Shown here one piece after another: positions 22,041-33,456 of a stretch of DNA of 64,000 nt (the stretch's first letter is position 1; the number at the start of each line of letters is the position of its first letter). The translations under genes and the position numbers were made by a program. Where the stretch lies: positions 56,630,683-56,694,682 of the forward strand of contig CM065377.1 of assembly GCA_033060915.1 (NCBI GenBank), read 5' to 3'. Source of the stretch: Euryodendron excelsum (taxonomy: Eukaryota > Streptophyta > Magnoliopsida > Ericales > Pentaphylacaceae). Below the pieces are notes generated by a model. The model was given only the letters and a program-made list of their open reading frames with translations. It was not told the origin of the DNA and searched no databases.

Positions 22041-23479
22041 TATAATACCCTAAATTTTCTTGACTGCATTACATCCCTACTAAAAAGGTTAGAGTTTTCC
22101 CATTTTTGTTTCCAATAAACAAGAAGGACGAGCACCACCATTAATTTTCCGTTAAAACAAAACCATCCTCACTTATTTTGGCTATTACTTCCTTGGACCG
22201 AATAATCGAACGTCAAACCACTAGACACACCGGTCTAACCCTTCCCTATGAACCAACCTATACTCGAATTGGTCCAAAATCTATCCAAAACGGCCCACTA
22301 TAAGCAAGCACCGGTTTAACCGATTACACACACATACTTAGCCGGTTTACCCTCTTATTGAATACAACTCACCATAATATTTAAACCCCTATGTGAACCA
22401 TCCCAAATCTTTGTAACCATGGTTATTGAACCTACCCAAGCCTTGTAACCATGCATTAGCAACCATGAACAAACCGGTTCAAGGCTCCATTGGTTCAATT
22501 ATAAACCAAAGCTCCACTAACTCTTGAATTGACCAAAACCATACAAAAGGTATGGTACCACTCATACACACGCTTCAAATAACAAAGATATTAATCTTAA
22601 ATAACTAGATATATCACTCCCTGATATACTGATAGATCAAAACGTATACATATGCCATGAACCAAAACACCTTGCACTTCATGCACCATGACACCTGGCC
22701 TGTTCACCCTTCAAAAATCACTAGAAGACTCTTGTTTTCTGTAGGAAACTGTGCATTCTTTAAGATACATGCTCATTTTTTTTCTATTCAAAGCTTTGTT
22801 TAAATGTCAACTTTTTATATCCTGATTTATTATATTGCATAAGTTGCAAATGTTGCATTTTATGTATGTTCGCATCACTAGGGAGGAATAAGGGAGGAAC
22901 AACCGAATAAATGAAAGAACCCCGGCTTTGTATCATCGGTGACTGTTGATCAACTGGTATTGGGGCTACCATGAATCAGTATTCATTAACTTGATATGGG
23001 TTAGATATTCATAGGTGGGCCCTCACTAAAATTGAAGAGAAGGAATGTCAAGGGTGGACCCACTGGGCTTGATGTTGCCCCAAGTAAGACATACTTGCAG
23101 GATCCGAATGATGATAAAAAGAAATGGGTACATATGCATGTCATAACATAAATTTACTACACTACATTTTGAACTTGCGTCTTATGGAGTCATGGTATTT
23201 CTACTAGGCTTCGTAGCTCACTCCTATCTTATGGGACAAACTTTCAGGAAATGAGACTTCAGCTAGATTTCAAGGAAATGATTATGAGAAATGAACCGCA
23301 CAGTTCAGTTGGAAATTTTCCTTAATGTTTAGTTTGGATTGTACATAAAATAAAACTATGAATCTCAACTATAGGAATAATGTTCTTTGGATGTAATAAT
23401 CATTTTGGGAGTATGTGAATGATGTATCTTTAACTAATAAACCCTTTGTCCCGATCTAGAAATAAAATGGGTTGTGACA
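22041..23479 (+). repeat. 3' LTR of element C
   Basis: Begins TATAATACCC, probably a TG to TA decayed form of TGTAATACCC, and ends TTGTGACA. About 1.44 kb. The right 836 bases align with the 5' LTR. Both copies contain a primer-site-like word (ttggtatcagggctacc at 16445, decayed at 22953). Confidence 0.83.
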
Positions 23480-23516
23480 GGTCGGCAAACTACATCTGGA
23501 TAATCTAAAGGCAGTG
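23480..23516 (+). pseudogene. RT fragment of element G between C and D
   Basis: These 37 bases encode the RT segment VGKLHLDNLKAV, whose reading frame continues in frame at 34772 on the other side of element D. It shows that C and D both inserted in one RT gene. Confidence 0.75.
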
Positions 23517-24849
23517 TGATAGCTCCCTAAAAGGGTGATACTTAACCGCAAGTGTATGACCTCTATGTAGTAATAATTTCTTGTAAGTACGAGGTCAATC
23601 TCACAAGGAAGATGGTTTACGTAAATAGGAAAATTACCATGAATAAAAAATATTAGGAAAAACACTCCAATAAACATAAATCTAATTTTAGGTTGAGAAA
23701 AGATTTGTTATCTAATTTAAACTAAGAAATAAAAAGTCCTGGGATTAATCGATCCAACCAATTGCGTCTCTTGGAATTCCAAATGAGATAATTTAATAAC
23801 TCAAATCTTTCGACTACGTCGCGAGTCTCAGATTCAGAAGATTTAGCTATAAAAACAAGTGTTCTTCAAAACTTCAACTTCTAGAATAAATCGGGTTGTT
23901 AGAATCAAGGATGAGTATCATCGATTCGTGCAGCGCATGTACTGAATATAGATTCATGCATAAACATTACCGAACATCAATTCGCGCAGCGTATATACTG
24001 AATATAGATTCACGCATAAACATTACCAAACATAATCAAACGTTCAGGTTTTCAAAGGTTTCTAGAATGAAGAAGAAGAAGAAAGAAGAAACAGAAAATT
24101 TAATTTTAAAACCAAGAACGTACCTCCTTTGTTTATCCAAGGTCTTCAATTAATCTTCACAATTGATCCTAAGATGGAATCTAGCTACTCATCATAATCC
24201 TAGATACACAAAGTTGTATTAAAAATATATTAAAAGATTGAGTAATCTAATTATAAGAATTGAAAACTAAATAAAAACTATGAATAAATTACTCTAATTT
24301 ACTCGTAAAACTACTTTTAAAACCCCAGAAAAATGTCAACATCAGAATCCCCCTTAAAAGAGGTTCAGTCCCAGCTTATATAGGCCGCAGAAAGATAGGA
24401 AACCTCGCCATACCGTTCGAACGAGCTTCAAATGCCTAATTGACCTTTCGAACGGTCTTTTAACACTTTTCGAATGGGTTTTATACTCTCTAAATCTATC
24501 GAACGGTCTTCGGACCTGATTTTAGTGTGACACCGTTTGACGTACTGTTCGAATGCCCTACGAACGCCTGTTCATCGTTCAAACGCCACTATTCACTGTT
24601 CGAACACTACTATTCACCATTCGAACTCACTTCAAGCACATTTTGAACACACTTCAGACACACTTCCGACACACTTCAGATGTCTTTTCCAATTTAGCGC
24701 GAATTTCTCCTTTTTAAGTCAGAATTCCTGAAAACATACATAAAACTAAGCTAGTAATGAATTAGGACTAAAACAACATAATTAAACATATTCTAAGGCT
24801 AACAAATAACTAATTAAAGTATGTAGATGGTACTTTTAGAGTATAATCA
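23517..24849 (-). repeat. 3' LTR of element D
   Basis: TGATAGCTCCC to TATAATCA on the plus strand, aligned along its length with 33457-34766. Contains a TATA box (CTATATAAGC on the minus strand near 24375-24384) and an array of TTCGAACG-type palindromes at about 24414-24640. Confidence 0.9.
24375..24640 (-). promoter_or_regulatory. LTR promoter of D: TTCGAACG palindrome array and TATA box
   Basis: About nine GTTCGAAC-like words (e.g. ccgttcgaacg at 24414, tttcgaacggtc at 24446) lie upstream of CTATATAAGC on the minus strand. The partner LTR has the same arrangement (TATA near 34315-34324, array 34355-34560). The layout equals that of element A with a different core word. Confidence 0.65.
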
Positions 24850-26884
24850 CACACCTCAACAAAACTTTTGCTAGTCTCTAGCAAAATATTGAAACCCAAA
24901 ACATATCTCCACTTTCATGGGAATCACGAGTGCATTTAGCATATGCACTAAGCCTTTAAACCCCTAGGTTACTCCGAGTAGACGAGTGGTATCTCATGAG
25001 GGCTTACAGTGATGAATACCCACAAACATCTATCCATGTAATGTCGATACGATGTCAAAGAATATGAAACATGCATTAACCTCATTCAAGTCAAGTCTTA
25101 ATTCACCTAGATCATGAGTCATTGCAAGGTAAAGACATAAAACATGGAAGAAGTAGAATACATTGAAGTATACTACCAGTGGCATATAACTCTAATGTCT
25201 CGTAACTCGTACAATTATGTCCTTTATGCTTCGACCCAAGTCTCACAAGGCATACACTCAACTTTAAACATGAACATAAATGATCTCTCAATGGTAAGCT
25301 CATTTTAAGAGTAAATATACAAAACATGCAAGTAGAGCAATTTCAAATAAAAAACGGATTAATTATAAGTGTATCGACTTGGCATAGCTTCATGAAAGAA
25401 AATTTACTGTTTAAGCACAATTCGAGAATTGACATTGATGACTTATATGCAAGTGAATTAAAGATTCATATAATTTCGGATATTGTGGCCATATGGATAG
25501 TAAATGAAAGAAGAGCCATTAAAGAGGATAGAAAGCGGTAATAGATTTCAATATATGCATGCACATTACACATAATGATCATTGAACATTCACTTTCAAA
25601 CTTCTAGCTTTTGAATAACTTTCGAACTTTTTCATCTTTCTTCACTTCTTTTTCATTTGAAGCTCATGTGTATACGAAAATCGATAAAAAAATATAAACA
25701 TAAATGGCTCAATGGAATGAAATGACATCTACTTTTATAATCCGAAAACCACATCAAATCAAAATTTCAAGAGTGTATAAGATACTAATAACTCCAACTA
25801 ATACTAAACATGTAAACCAAAATCAAGCATAATGAAACTATTCAATGAGCAAAGATCAATAAAATAACCTTGAATAAATGTAAATCACTCTCAAAAGGCG
25901 ATAAATAGGCTCTAAAGCTCACAAGGTATAAAATCTCCACCTTATAAGGACATGCATGCATAAAAGAGAAATCCAGAAAGATCATATAGCACACTAGTGC
26001 AAAATAATGTAAACCCTCTCTTATAATGGATTTATGACAAAAACTTGCAATGCATCACAACATCTAAGGTGAATTAATCATCAACTCGAGTTTAGTAAAA
26101 AACATGGAACAAAGTAACTCATCATCATACTAACTACGACATGGATACACAAATAATTCCTCAACACAATCCCCAACACTTCCAATTGCAACAGTAAACA
26201 TAAAAAGTATATGAAAAAGTGTGAGAAATACAAACCATAGTATCGAACCATATGATACATCAAACCTTTACCGAAAACTTCTAAGTGTCCAAACGATAGA
26301 TTAATCATGAACTAATACCTAAAAATTACACAATAAAGCATAACAAGGTTTGATAGAATAGAACTATTTTTGAAAAAAAAAATTTATGGGTTGTTTTTTT
26401 TATTTTTTGAAAAGAACAAAACAAAAAGACCAACAATCTCCCTCCCCCCAACTAGATTGATGCAATGTCCTCAATGCATCAAGCAAAGAGAAACAAAAAC
26501 ATGAATACATGAAAAAGGGATGAAAAAATCTGATGGGACAACACCCTCCCCCTAACTAGGGAAGAACTCTAAAACAAAACAAAAGAAAGAAAAAACTGCC
26601 TACCTACTCCTACACTACCAAAATACACAAGAGAAGACCATCTAACACCACATTAAGGGTGTTTGCTTGCATAGAGCCACTAACCATTTACCATTAGTAA
26701 TGAGTTCACAATTAGTAAATATGCATAAATATAAATACTATTGAACCCAAAATCATACAAAACACTTATGCAAGTTTGTAAAGGGTAAAGAATAAAAATA
26801 GAATCTTGTATGATAGGGATGTTAAGGCTCATTTCATGTCAAAGAAGAGTATGCGATATCTCACTCTCCATTATTCCTTCCTCT
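24850..26884 (-). other. 3' internal non-coding region of element D
   Basis: The first part (24867-25550) matches the start of the window, the 3' region of element A. The remainder is AT-rich with no coding potential; a C-rich block at 26430-26465 parallels 3920-3945 in A. At the right edge a short word coding EEGIMESEI on the minus strand echoes the acidic ORF at 32427-32621. Confidence 0.65.
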
Positions 26885-27067
26885 TGTAAGCACCCCATTT
26901 TTGACCGCTCGGCAGTCTACACTCCGGTCGGACTAGTTTTCAAGTCATTCTGGGCATATTCCAATCGAAATCGATTTTCTAAGTCTAAATCCCGTTTGTC
27001 CATTGCCTCGCGGGCCCACTAGGCCCAAATAGAGACAAAATGACCAAAATGCCCTTAGGGGCATTGT

Positions 27068-28190
27068 CCTTTCCTTTCCAACCCCTCTCTTGAAACAGTT
27101 TATTCCTCGAGACGGTTCCACTCCAAGCACGTCTTTTCGAAGACAGTAAGACCCCTTTCCAATCCCACTCTCGAGACAGTTTATTCCTCGAGACGGTTCC
27201 AATCCAGGCACGTCTTTTCGGAGACGATAAGATCCCTTTCCAACCCCTCTCTCTCAAGACAGTTTATTCCTCGAGATGGTTCCAATCTAGGCATGTCTTT
27301 TCGAAGACGGTAAGACCCCTTTCCAATCCCACTCTCGAGACAGTTTATTCCTCGAGACGGTTCCAATCCAAGCACGTCTCCTCAGAGACGATAAGACCCC
27401 TTTCCAATCCGACTCTAGAGATGGTTTATTCCTTGAGACGGTTCCAATCCAGGCACGTCTCCTCGGAGACGATAAGACCCCTTTCCAACCCCTCTCTCGA
27501 GACAGTTTATTCCTTGAGATGGTAAATCTATTCCAAATCAGGCACGTCTTTTCAAAGACGATAAGTCCCCTTTTCAATCCCACTCTCGACACAGTTTATT
27601 CCTCGAGATGGTTCCAACTCAGGCACGTCTTTTCGAAAATGATAAGACCCCTTTCCAATCCCACTCTCGAGATAGTTTATTCCTCGAGACGGTTCCAATC
27701 CAGGCACGTCTTTTCGGAGACGATAAGATCCCTTTCCAACCCCTCTCTCGAGACAGTTTATTTCTCGAGACGGTTCCAATCTAGGCACGTCTTTTCGAAG
27801 ATGGTAAGACCCCTTTCCAATCCCACTCTCGTGACAGTTTATTCCTCGAGACGGTTCCAATCCAGGCACGTCTCCTCGGAGACGCTAAGACCCCTTTCCA
27901 ATCCCATTCTCGAGACAGTTTATTCCTCGAGACGGTTCCAATCCAAGCACGTCTCCTCGGAGATGATAAGACCCCTTTCCAACCCCTCTCTCGAGACAGT
28001 TTATTCCCTCGAGACAGTAAATCTATTCCAAATCAGGCACGTCTTTTCAAAGACGATAAGTCCCCTTTCCAATCCCACTCTCGAGACAGTTTATTCCTCG
28101 AGACGGTTCCAACTTAGGCACGTCTTTTCGAAGACGATAAGACCCCTTTCCAATCGCTCTCTTGAGACATTTTATTTCTCGAGACGGTCT
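27068..28190 (+). repeat. 81-bp tandem array, about 14 units, two hairpins per unit
   Basis: Unit starts at 27111, 27192, 27275 and 27356 show the 81-bp period. Hairpin 1 is TCTCGAG, an 11-base loop, then CTCGAGA. Hairpin 2 is CGTCTT-TTCG-AAGACG or CGTCTC-CTCG-GAGACG. Because 81 is divisible by 3 and units lack stops, long false ORFs appear on both strands. Confidence 0.9.
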
Positions 28191-29137
28191 GAGTAGCGAA
28201 ACTACTCACAACACCGTTAGAGTAGCAGAAATACTCACAAACAGGTCGATATAGGGAATTGCCAACAAACCCCTGTGTCACGACGACCATCGTCAGAGTG
28301 GCGAAAACACTCAAAACCTAGGTTAACACTAGTGTCTGTTAGCCCACTTCGGTGAAAAATGACCAAACTGCCCCTTGGACCTTTTCCGAGACTTTCCGAT
28401 CAAGATGACCATTTTGCCCCTAGGCATCCGAATGCCCCAGAAACCACACCGGCTCTGGGTGTCAAACCGGTAACCTTCTGAGATTGCTTTTTATAGTATT
28501 CTCAACCTTTCTTTACCTTTCTGGATAGTTCCGAGTCAGTTCCGGCCAACTCGGTACAAAATGACCTTTTTGTCCCTGGTGGGCCGGTCTTCTTTTTCGA
28601 CCACACCGGCTTTGGGTATCAAACCGGTAACTTCGTGAGACTACTTTTTATAGTGTTCTCAAACCCCCCTTTACCTTTCCGGATCATTCCGAGTCAACTC
28701 CGGCAAACCCGGTGCGAAATGACCGTTTTGCCCCTGGTGGGCTGGTCTCCTTTTCTGACCACGCCGGCTTTGGGAATCAAACCGGCAACCTCTGGGAACA
28801 TTCTAAATAATGTTTCCAGATCCTAAGTCCTCTTCCGGAACAGTCCGAGTCTGTCCCGGCAGTTTCTCAGTCCGATTGACCGTTTTGCCCCTAAAGGTCC
28901 GGTCAACCTTTCCGACCCATCTTATCCTCACTTTTCAAGTCAAGTACCTTCGCGACACTATTTTAAGTGTTCCTGCTCTTTTCTGGCCTTCCGGGTCATC
29001 CCCGGTCCCCCAAAATCCTTCCCAGACTTTCCAAAGTCACTCCTAGTGAAGCCAGGCTAAAGATTGCATGGTAGTCACTAGTATAGGTGCCCAAATCTAG
29101 TCAAAGATACGTTGCTTGCCGACCTTAAACCTTTCCT

Positions 29138-29230
29138 AATTGGCTTGCGCCACTACTAGTGGCGCCAGTGTAAAATTTGGCCTGGCGCCACCGCAACAGG
29201 CGCCAGTGTTGTCTAACCTCTATAAATACA
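29138..29230 (+). promoter_or_regulatory. LTR1 core promoter: GCGCCA inverted repeats and TATA box
   Basis: Two inverted repeats, GCGCCACT-N-AGTGGCGC and TGGCGCC-N-GGCGCCA, flank aaaatttggcc, followed by ctataaatacag (TATA at 29221). F has the same at 46120-46220 and E in reverse at 42995-43085. Confidence 0.65.
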
Positions 29231-29799
29231 GAGCCTCTTCCAACGTGAAAAGGATCCGTAAACTCAACCTAAAAATCATATAATTCGATATACAGAGCTC
29301 GAGCACTTCCAAAACCCTAGCTTCCTTAGGTTTTCCAAACCCTAGCCTCCTATACTCTAAACCCTAGCCTCCTATACACTCATACACACCCCCATACACT
29401 CATACACTAACCTTCAACCCTCCTTTTAAGACTTGAAGAGTTGTAATCTGAAGTTTGAAGCTTGAAGACAACTCTTGAAGATTGAAGACGAAGATCAAGA
29501 TCGAAGACCGAAAAAAGCAAGACGCGCAAAATAAATAAGATACAAGGTTGGTTCTCCATTTAAATTTCCGTACTTCCCCCCTCTCTCTTCTCTCTCCAAC
29601 CCACTTGGATTTTCTCTATTTTAATCCCCCATCTCTTTCCTCCCCTTTCTTTGCATGCTTGAAACAAGGGGATTCCTGGTCCATGTGTAGGATTGGACTA
29701 TTGGAGAGTCACCGTGTCGGGAGCTTTCTTCTAGTCTAACCAGAGACCACGTGAGTCAGGCCCCCTTGATTATGTGGTGAAGCCTTAGCCTTGTATATT

Positions 29800-31560
29800 C
29801 ATGACCCCAAAATTGCATTGTGCATATCATGATCTTGCATCTTTCAAAATTCATTTTCAAACTCGTTTTCAAAATCGTTTTCAAACTTGTTTTCAAAATT
29901 GCATCAAAATCTCTTTTTCAAAAACTTGTTTTCAAAACCACAATTCTAGGGTGATTCTAGCCTTTCCATGGCTAGGGTTGCTTTAGGAAAGTGTTACATT
30001 AAAAGTGACTTTTATGGTCTATATTTTCAAATCTTATTGTTTTTCAAAATCACTTTCTTAAAGTGGTTCTAGCCTTTATATGGCTAGAATCGCTTTAGGA
30101 AAGTGAGATATTTTTATACCTTCTAAAAACTGTTTTTCCAAATCCCTCCTCTTAAAAATCTCTTTTCAACATGCTTTCCAAAAACTCTTCTTTCTAAAAA
30201 CTCTTTTCAAAAATTTATTTTTCAAAACCTCCTTTTTTATCTCCTTCTCAAAATTCTCTCTTCAAAATCCACTTTCTAAAAACATTCCCTAAATTCACTT
30301 TCCATAAAAACTCTTTCCAACATTCTCCTTCCCAAAAATCCTTCTAAAAAAAACTCTCTTTCCAAAATATCCCTTCTAGAAATTCTCCTCTAGGATTTTC
30401 CTTCTAAAACTTGTTTCCAAAAATACGTTTTCCAAAAACTCCTCTTTAAAATCTTTTTCCAAAAACTCCATCTTCAAATCTACTTTCCAAAAACTCTTCC
30501 CTAGGATTTCCTTCTAGAAAATCTTCGTTTCCAAAAACACACTTTCCAAAAACTCTTTCTTTAGAGCCCAAATCAAGCCTTAGAACTTGCAATTAGGAAA
30601 CCCTAATTTTCTTTCCAAAAACGTAATTTTCAAACTTTGCCCCCAAACCTAGGTTTCCAAAACCTCTTGTTTTTACATCCAAACTACACATGTTTCCAAA
30701 ACCTATTTTCTACGTTAAAACTACATTTTTCAAATCTAGGGTTTCTAAAACTTCTCATTTCCAAATCCTTGTCAAATCAAATCTTCCATTTAGGAAACCA
30801 AACTCAATCTCCCCGTTTAGGAAACTAGATCTCGTCTTCCATTTTTGGAAACAAAATCAAGCCTTCTCTTTTAGAAACAAAATTCAATCCCTTCCTAATC
30901 CAAACCTTTCATAATTCAACTCCTTCCTAAACTTCTCCTTTCCTAAATCTTAAGTTTCCAAAACTTGAACATAAAAATCTTTCCTAAATTTTAAAAATCA
31001 ATTTTCACATCTTTCCTAATTCCACCTTTTTCCAAATCTCAACTTTCCAAATCCAAGTTTTCAAATCTTTCCTAAACTTAAACCTTTCCTAATTGCAAGA
31101 CTTTCTAAAATTAAAACTCTAAAACTTTCTAAATCTTAAACTTTCTAAACTTCAAATCTTTCCAAATCCAAAACTTTCTAAACTTAAAACTTCCTTATTT
31201 TCAAAACCTTTCTTAAGCTGAAACTTTCTAAATTCAAAACTTTCCTAATTTCTAAACTCTCCTAATTCAAAAAAGTGAAACTTTCCTAATTCGAAACCTT
31301 CCTAAACCAGACCTTTCCTAATTCAAACATTTCCTAAATCTAATCTTTCCGAATTTCCTAAACCTTCCAAGTCAAGTCAAATCTTTTCTAAGTCTCTTCT
31401 CTTTCCTAAGTCTAGGTTTCCTAAAACCAAGTCTTTCCAAAATCAATCTTTCCAAAGCAAGTCCAATCTCCTCAATTTCAGTTTCCAATCTCCTCTTCTA
31501 ATTTCAAATCTAATTCAATTTCCAATTCAATCTCCTTCTTCAAATCAACTCTTCTATTTT
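29800..31560 (+). other. G-poor low-complexity tract of LTR1
   Basis: Long run of degenerate 10-13 base words of the type ctttccaaaa and aactttcctaaa. G is rare on this strand. Equivalent tracts are at 46800-48960 in F and, C-poor, at 39430-41460 in E. Confidence 0.75.
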
Positions 31561-32426
31561 CAATCGGACTTTTGTCCGAACTACGGCTGACCTGATTCCC
31601 CCAAAGGGATACGTAGACAACCTTCATAGGTGCGGTCACAACACTTTTCAAACTTTCAATTCCACCCTCATGGATGCGGTCTCCACATCTTTCAATTCTC
31701 GAATTCCAATCTATTTTCAAAATTCCAATTTCAAAATTCTATTTCCAAATTTCTATTTCTATTTCTAATTTCTCAAACTTTTCAATTTCAAATTTATTTT
31801 TGAATCAAATCAATTTTAAATCAGTCTCTTTCCAAATCTATCTTCCAACTTCTCTCTTCTATTGCACTTGCATATCATGCATCATGTTTTTCTAAACATT
31901 GTTTTTCAAAGTGAATAGGGTTGAACTACAGTTAGTCGAAAACTCTCATAGGTGAATCTAGGGTAGATTGACATGTAGGTACTGAAAGGGCGGGGTAGGG
32001 TGATGGCTTAATGCGTCTTCCTTACACGTAACCAACCTCCGAATCTAGATCACTGATTTCAAAGGCCAAAAGGAGTTCTTTTTCAAAAAAAGGGCTAAAT
32101 GTTTTCCAAAGGTTGCCAAACAACCTGTTTTCCTAAAAACCCTCTCTTGAGGAGATATTTTCAAAATCGTTTTCCAAAAACCCTAAGTGTAGTCTTCGGA
32201 TTATTCTTAGTTTTTAGGTGACCTAACTCACCTTAATCAAGTTACGTGGCGACTCCAAATCTTTTTCAAAAGCCCTTTATTCAAATTTATTTTCAATTCA
32301 AACCTAGTCGCACTCATTCTTCTAGGAGGGTGAGTTCTAACGAGAGAGTACAACATTTTTCCCGCTTGTGTGAGTATTCCTCGAGTGCGAAAAATCTGGG
32401 CGCGACATCTCTATCAATTTTTCTTG

Positions 32427-32621
32427 TTAGGAGTCCTTAATCTTGGGCTCCTTTCTCTTGGGTTCCTCTCCCTCACTCTCCATTGTTCCTTCCTCATTCA
32501 CCTCTTCTTTAGGTATCACTTCCCTCAGTTCAGATACCCCAGGACGAATAAGTATCTCTTTTTTAATCTCATCCTCATCATCATCCACCCTAAAAACGTT
32601 TTCACTTGGATCGGACACCAC
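32427..32621 (-). pseudogene. Element D acidic ORF fragment
   Basis: 64 codons, highly charged (VDDDEDEIKKEI, EEVNEEGTMESEGEEPKRKEPK). It lies downstream of the Tyr-rich ORF and just before the LTR1 insertion. Probably part of the same degenerate gag-like coding region. Function unknown. Confidence 0.4.
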
Positions 32622-32795
32622 AGTAATGTTGATGTTCTATATTTGATATTTTGCCTTAAGGGCGATAATGGAGAAACCTTGGTCATGACTACTCATATGT
32701 GGAATCGTGAACATCTCATATGTAGGATCATCTCGAGGTCGAGCCGGAGACTCTTCTTTCTCGCAATCCATTGGCTCTTGTGTTAACAGAGCCAA

Positions 32796-33191
32796 TCATT
32801 GAGTTAGTTCATCTAATTCCCGATGAATTTGTGCAAGAGTGTCAGCTTGTACCTCGTTATTAGTATCCTTGAACCCCGAGGACATGCCTATGTGATATGG
32901 TATGTAAGATGACTGCATGTTCTCTTGATTTTCGACCAAAAGTTGATAAGATAATGAAGGATATGTCTTGTGAAACATGTAAGGTGAAGTAAAAGATGTA
33001 TATGAATCATAAGCATATGGTGGAGACAAAGGTGGTGCGTGGTAGTAGGGTTGTTGTGATGGTTGTTCATAAGAAGCATATGGTGAAGCTTGAGAGCTCC
33101 ACTCCGAATAGTTTGGAGGTGGATAATAGCCTTGTAGTTGTGCCGTGTATAAATAAGGACTTGTAGAAAGAAAATTCCAGGGATAATCCAT
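32796..33191 (-). CDS. Element D gag-position ORF, Tyr/Pro/Ser-rich
   Basis: An ORF of 131 residues starting 240 bases after the primer site, the normal place of gag. It is rich in Tyr, Pro, Ser and Gln (YYPPPNYSEWSSQ, YEQPSQQPYYHAPPLSPPYA) and ends in a short helical segment (DTLAQIHRELDELTQ). No capsid or zinc knuckle motif is visible. The composition resembles the low-complexity N-terminal or linker part of Athila gag, so it is probably a gag remnant kept in a non-autonomous element. The product is not otherwise recognised. Confidence 0.45.
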   Translation of the reverse strand: MDYPWNFLSTSPYLYTAQLQGYYPPPNYSEWSSQASPYASYEQPSQQPYYHAPPLSPPYAYDSYTSFTSPYMFHKTYPSLSYQLLVENQENMQSSYIPYHIGMSSGFKDTNNEVQADTLAQIHRELDELTQ

Positions 33192-33433
33192 GAATAAGAT
33201 ATAAGACTAACCAACAAGTATATGATGATAACCTATCCTCCTAATCCCACAACGTCAATGCACAAATCCAATATAACCAAAAGAAAAACAAAAAAAAAAA
33301 GTGTTAAAAATAAAAGATGGAACGAAGTTACCCAAACGAGCTATTGAGTTCTCTTGTGTCTGTAGAATGATGGTGAAGTGCTTCCAGCAAAATAGAATCT
33401 TTAAGGTTCGTCCACCAACGTAAAAAGTAGCTT

Positions 33434-33450
33434 CCCCGGCAACGGTGCCA
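33434..33450 (-). other. Primer-binding site of element D (tRNA-Asp type)
   Basis: The minus strand reads TGGCACCGTTGCCGGGG, one mismatch from the tRNA-Asp complement, 6 bases inside the LTR boundary at 33457. Confidence 0.9.
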
Positions 33451-33456
33451 AAAACT

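Larger units (their letters stand above)
16159..23479 (+). mobile_element. Element C: chromovirus-type Ty3/Gypsy retrotransposon
   Basis: Layout on the plus strand: 5' LTR remnant, initiator-Met primer site, upstream ORF, gag, RT, RNase H, integrase with chromodomain, polypurine tract and 3' LTR. The chromodomain and gag suggest the Tekay-like branch, which is an inference. The left part of the 5' LTR is missing because B' is inserted in it. The element interrupts the RT of element G; its right target site would be GGTCG at 23480-23484. The protease region is deleted and the rest has several frameshifts and stops. Confidence 0.87.
26885..32407 (+). repeat. LTR1: giant solo LTR (5523 bp) inside element D
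   Basis: Starts TGTAAGCACC and ends GGGCGCGACA, flanked by CCTCT and TCTCT (4 of 5 bases match). It aligns along its length with F (44609-49787) and inversely with E. In order it holds an 81-bp hairpin array, short GAGTR hairpins, U3 inverted repeats with TATA box (29221-29230), a leader, a G-poor low-complexity tract (29800-31560) and conserved 3' blocks (31559-31650, 31950-32045). There is no internal retrotransposon sequence. The layout and the ...gatacgtag-caacc... block recall Tat/Ogre-type LTRs, but the family assignment is uncertain. Confidence 0.88.

Noticed and set aside
27519..28196. 225-residue ORF on the plus strand and several ~100-residue ORFs on the minus strand
   Set aside because: They arise because the 81-bp repeat is a multiple of three and lacks stops in several frames on both strands; the translations are simple repeats.
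26885..32407. LTR1 as a complete short-LTR element
   Set aside because: No direct repeats were found at its own two ends, and it aligns end to end with F; it behaves as a single long LTR.
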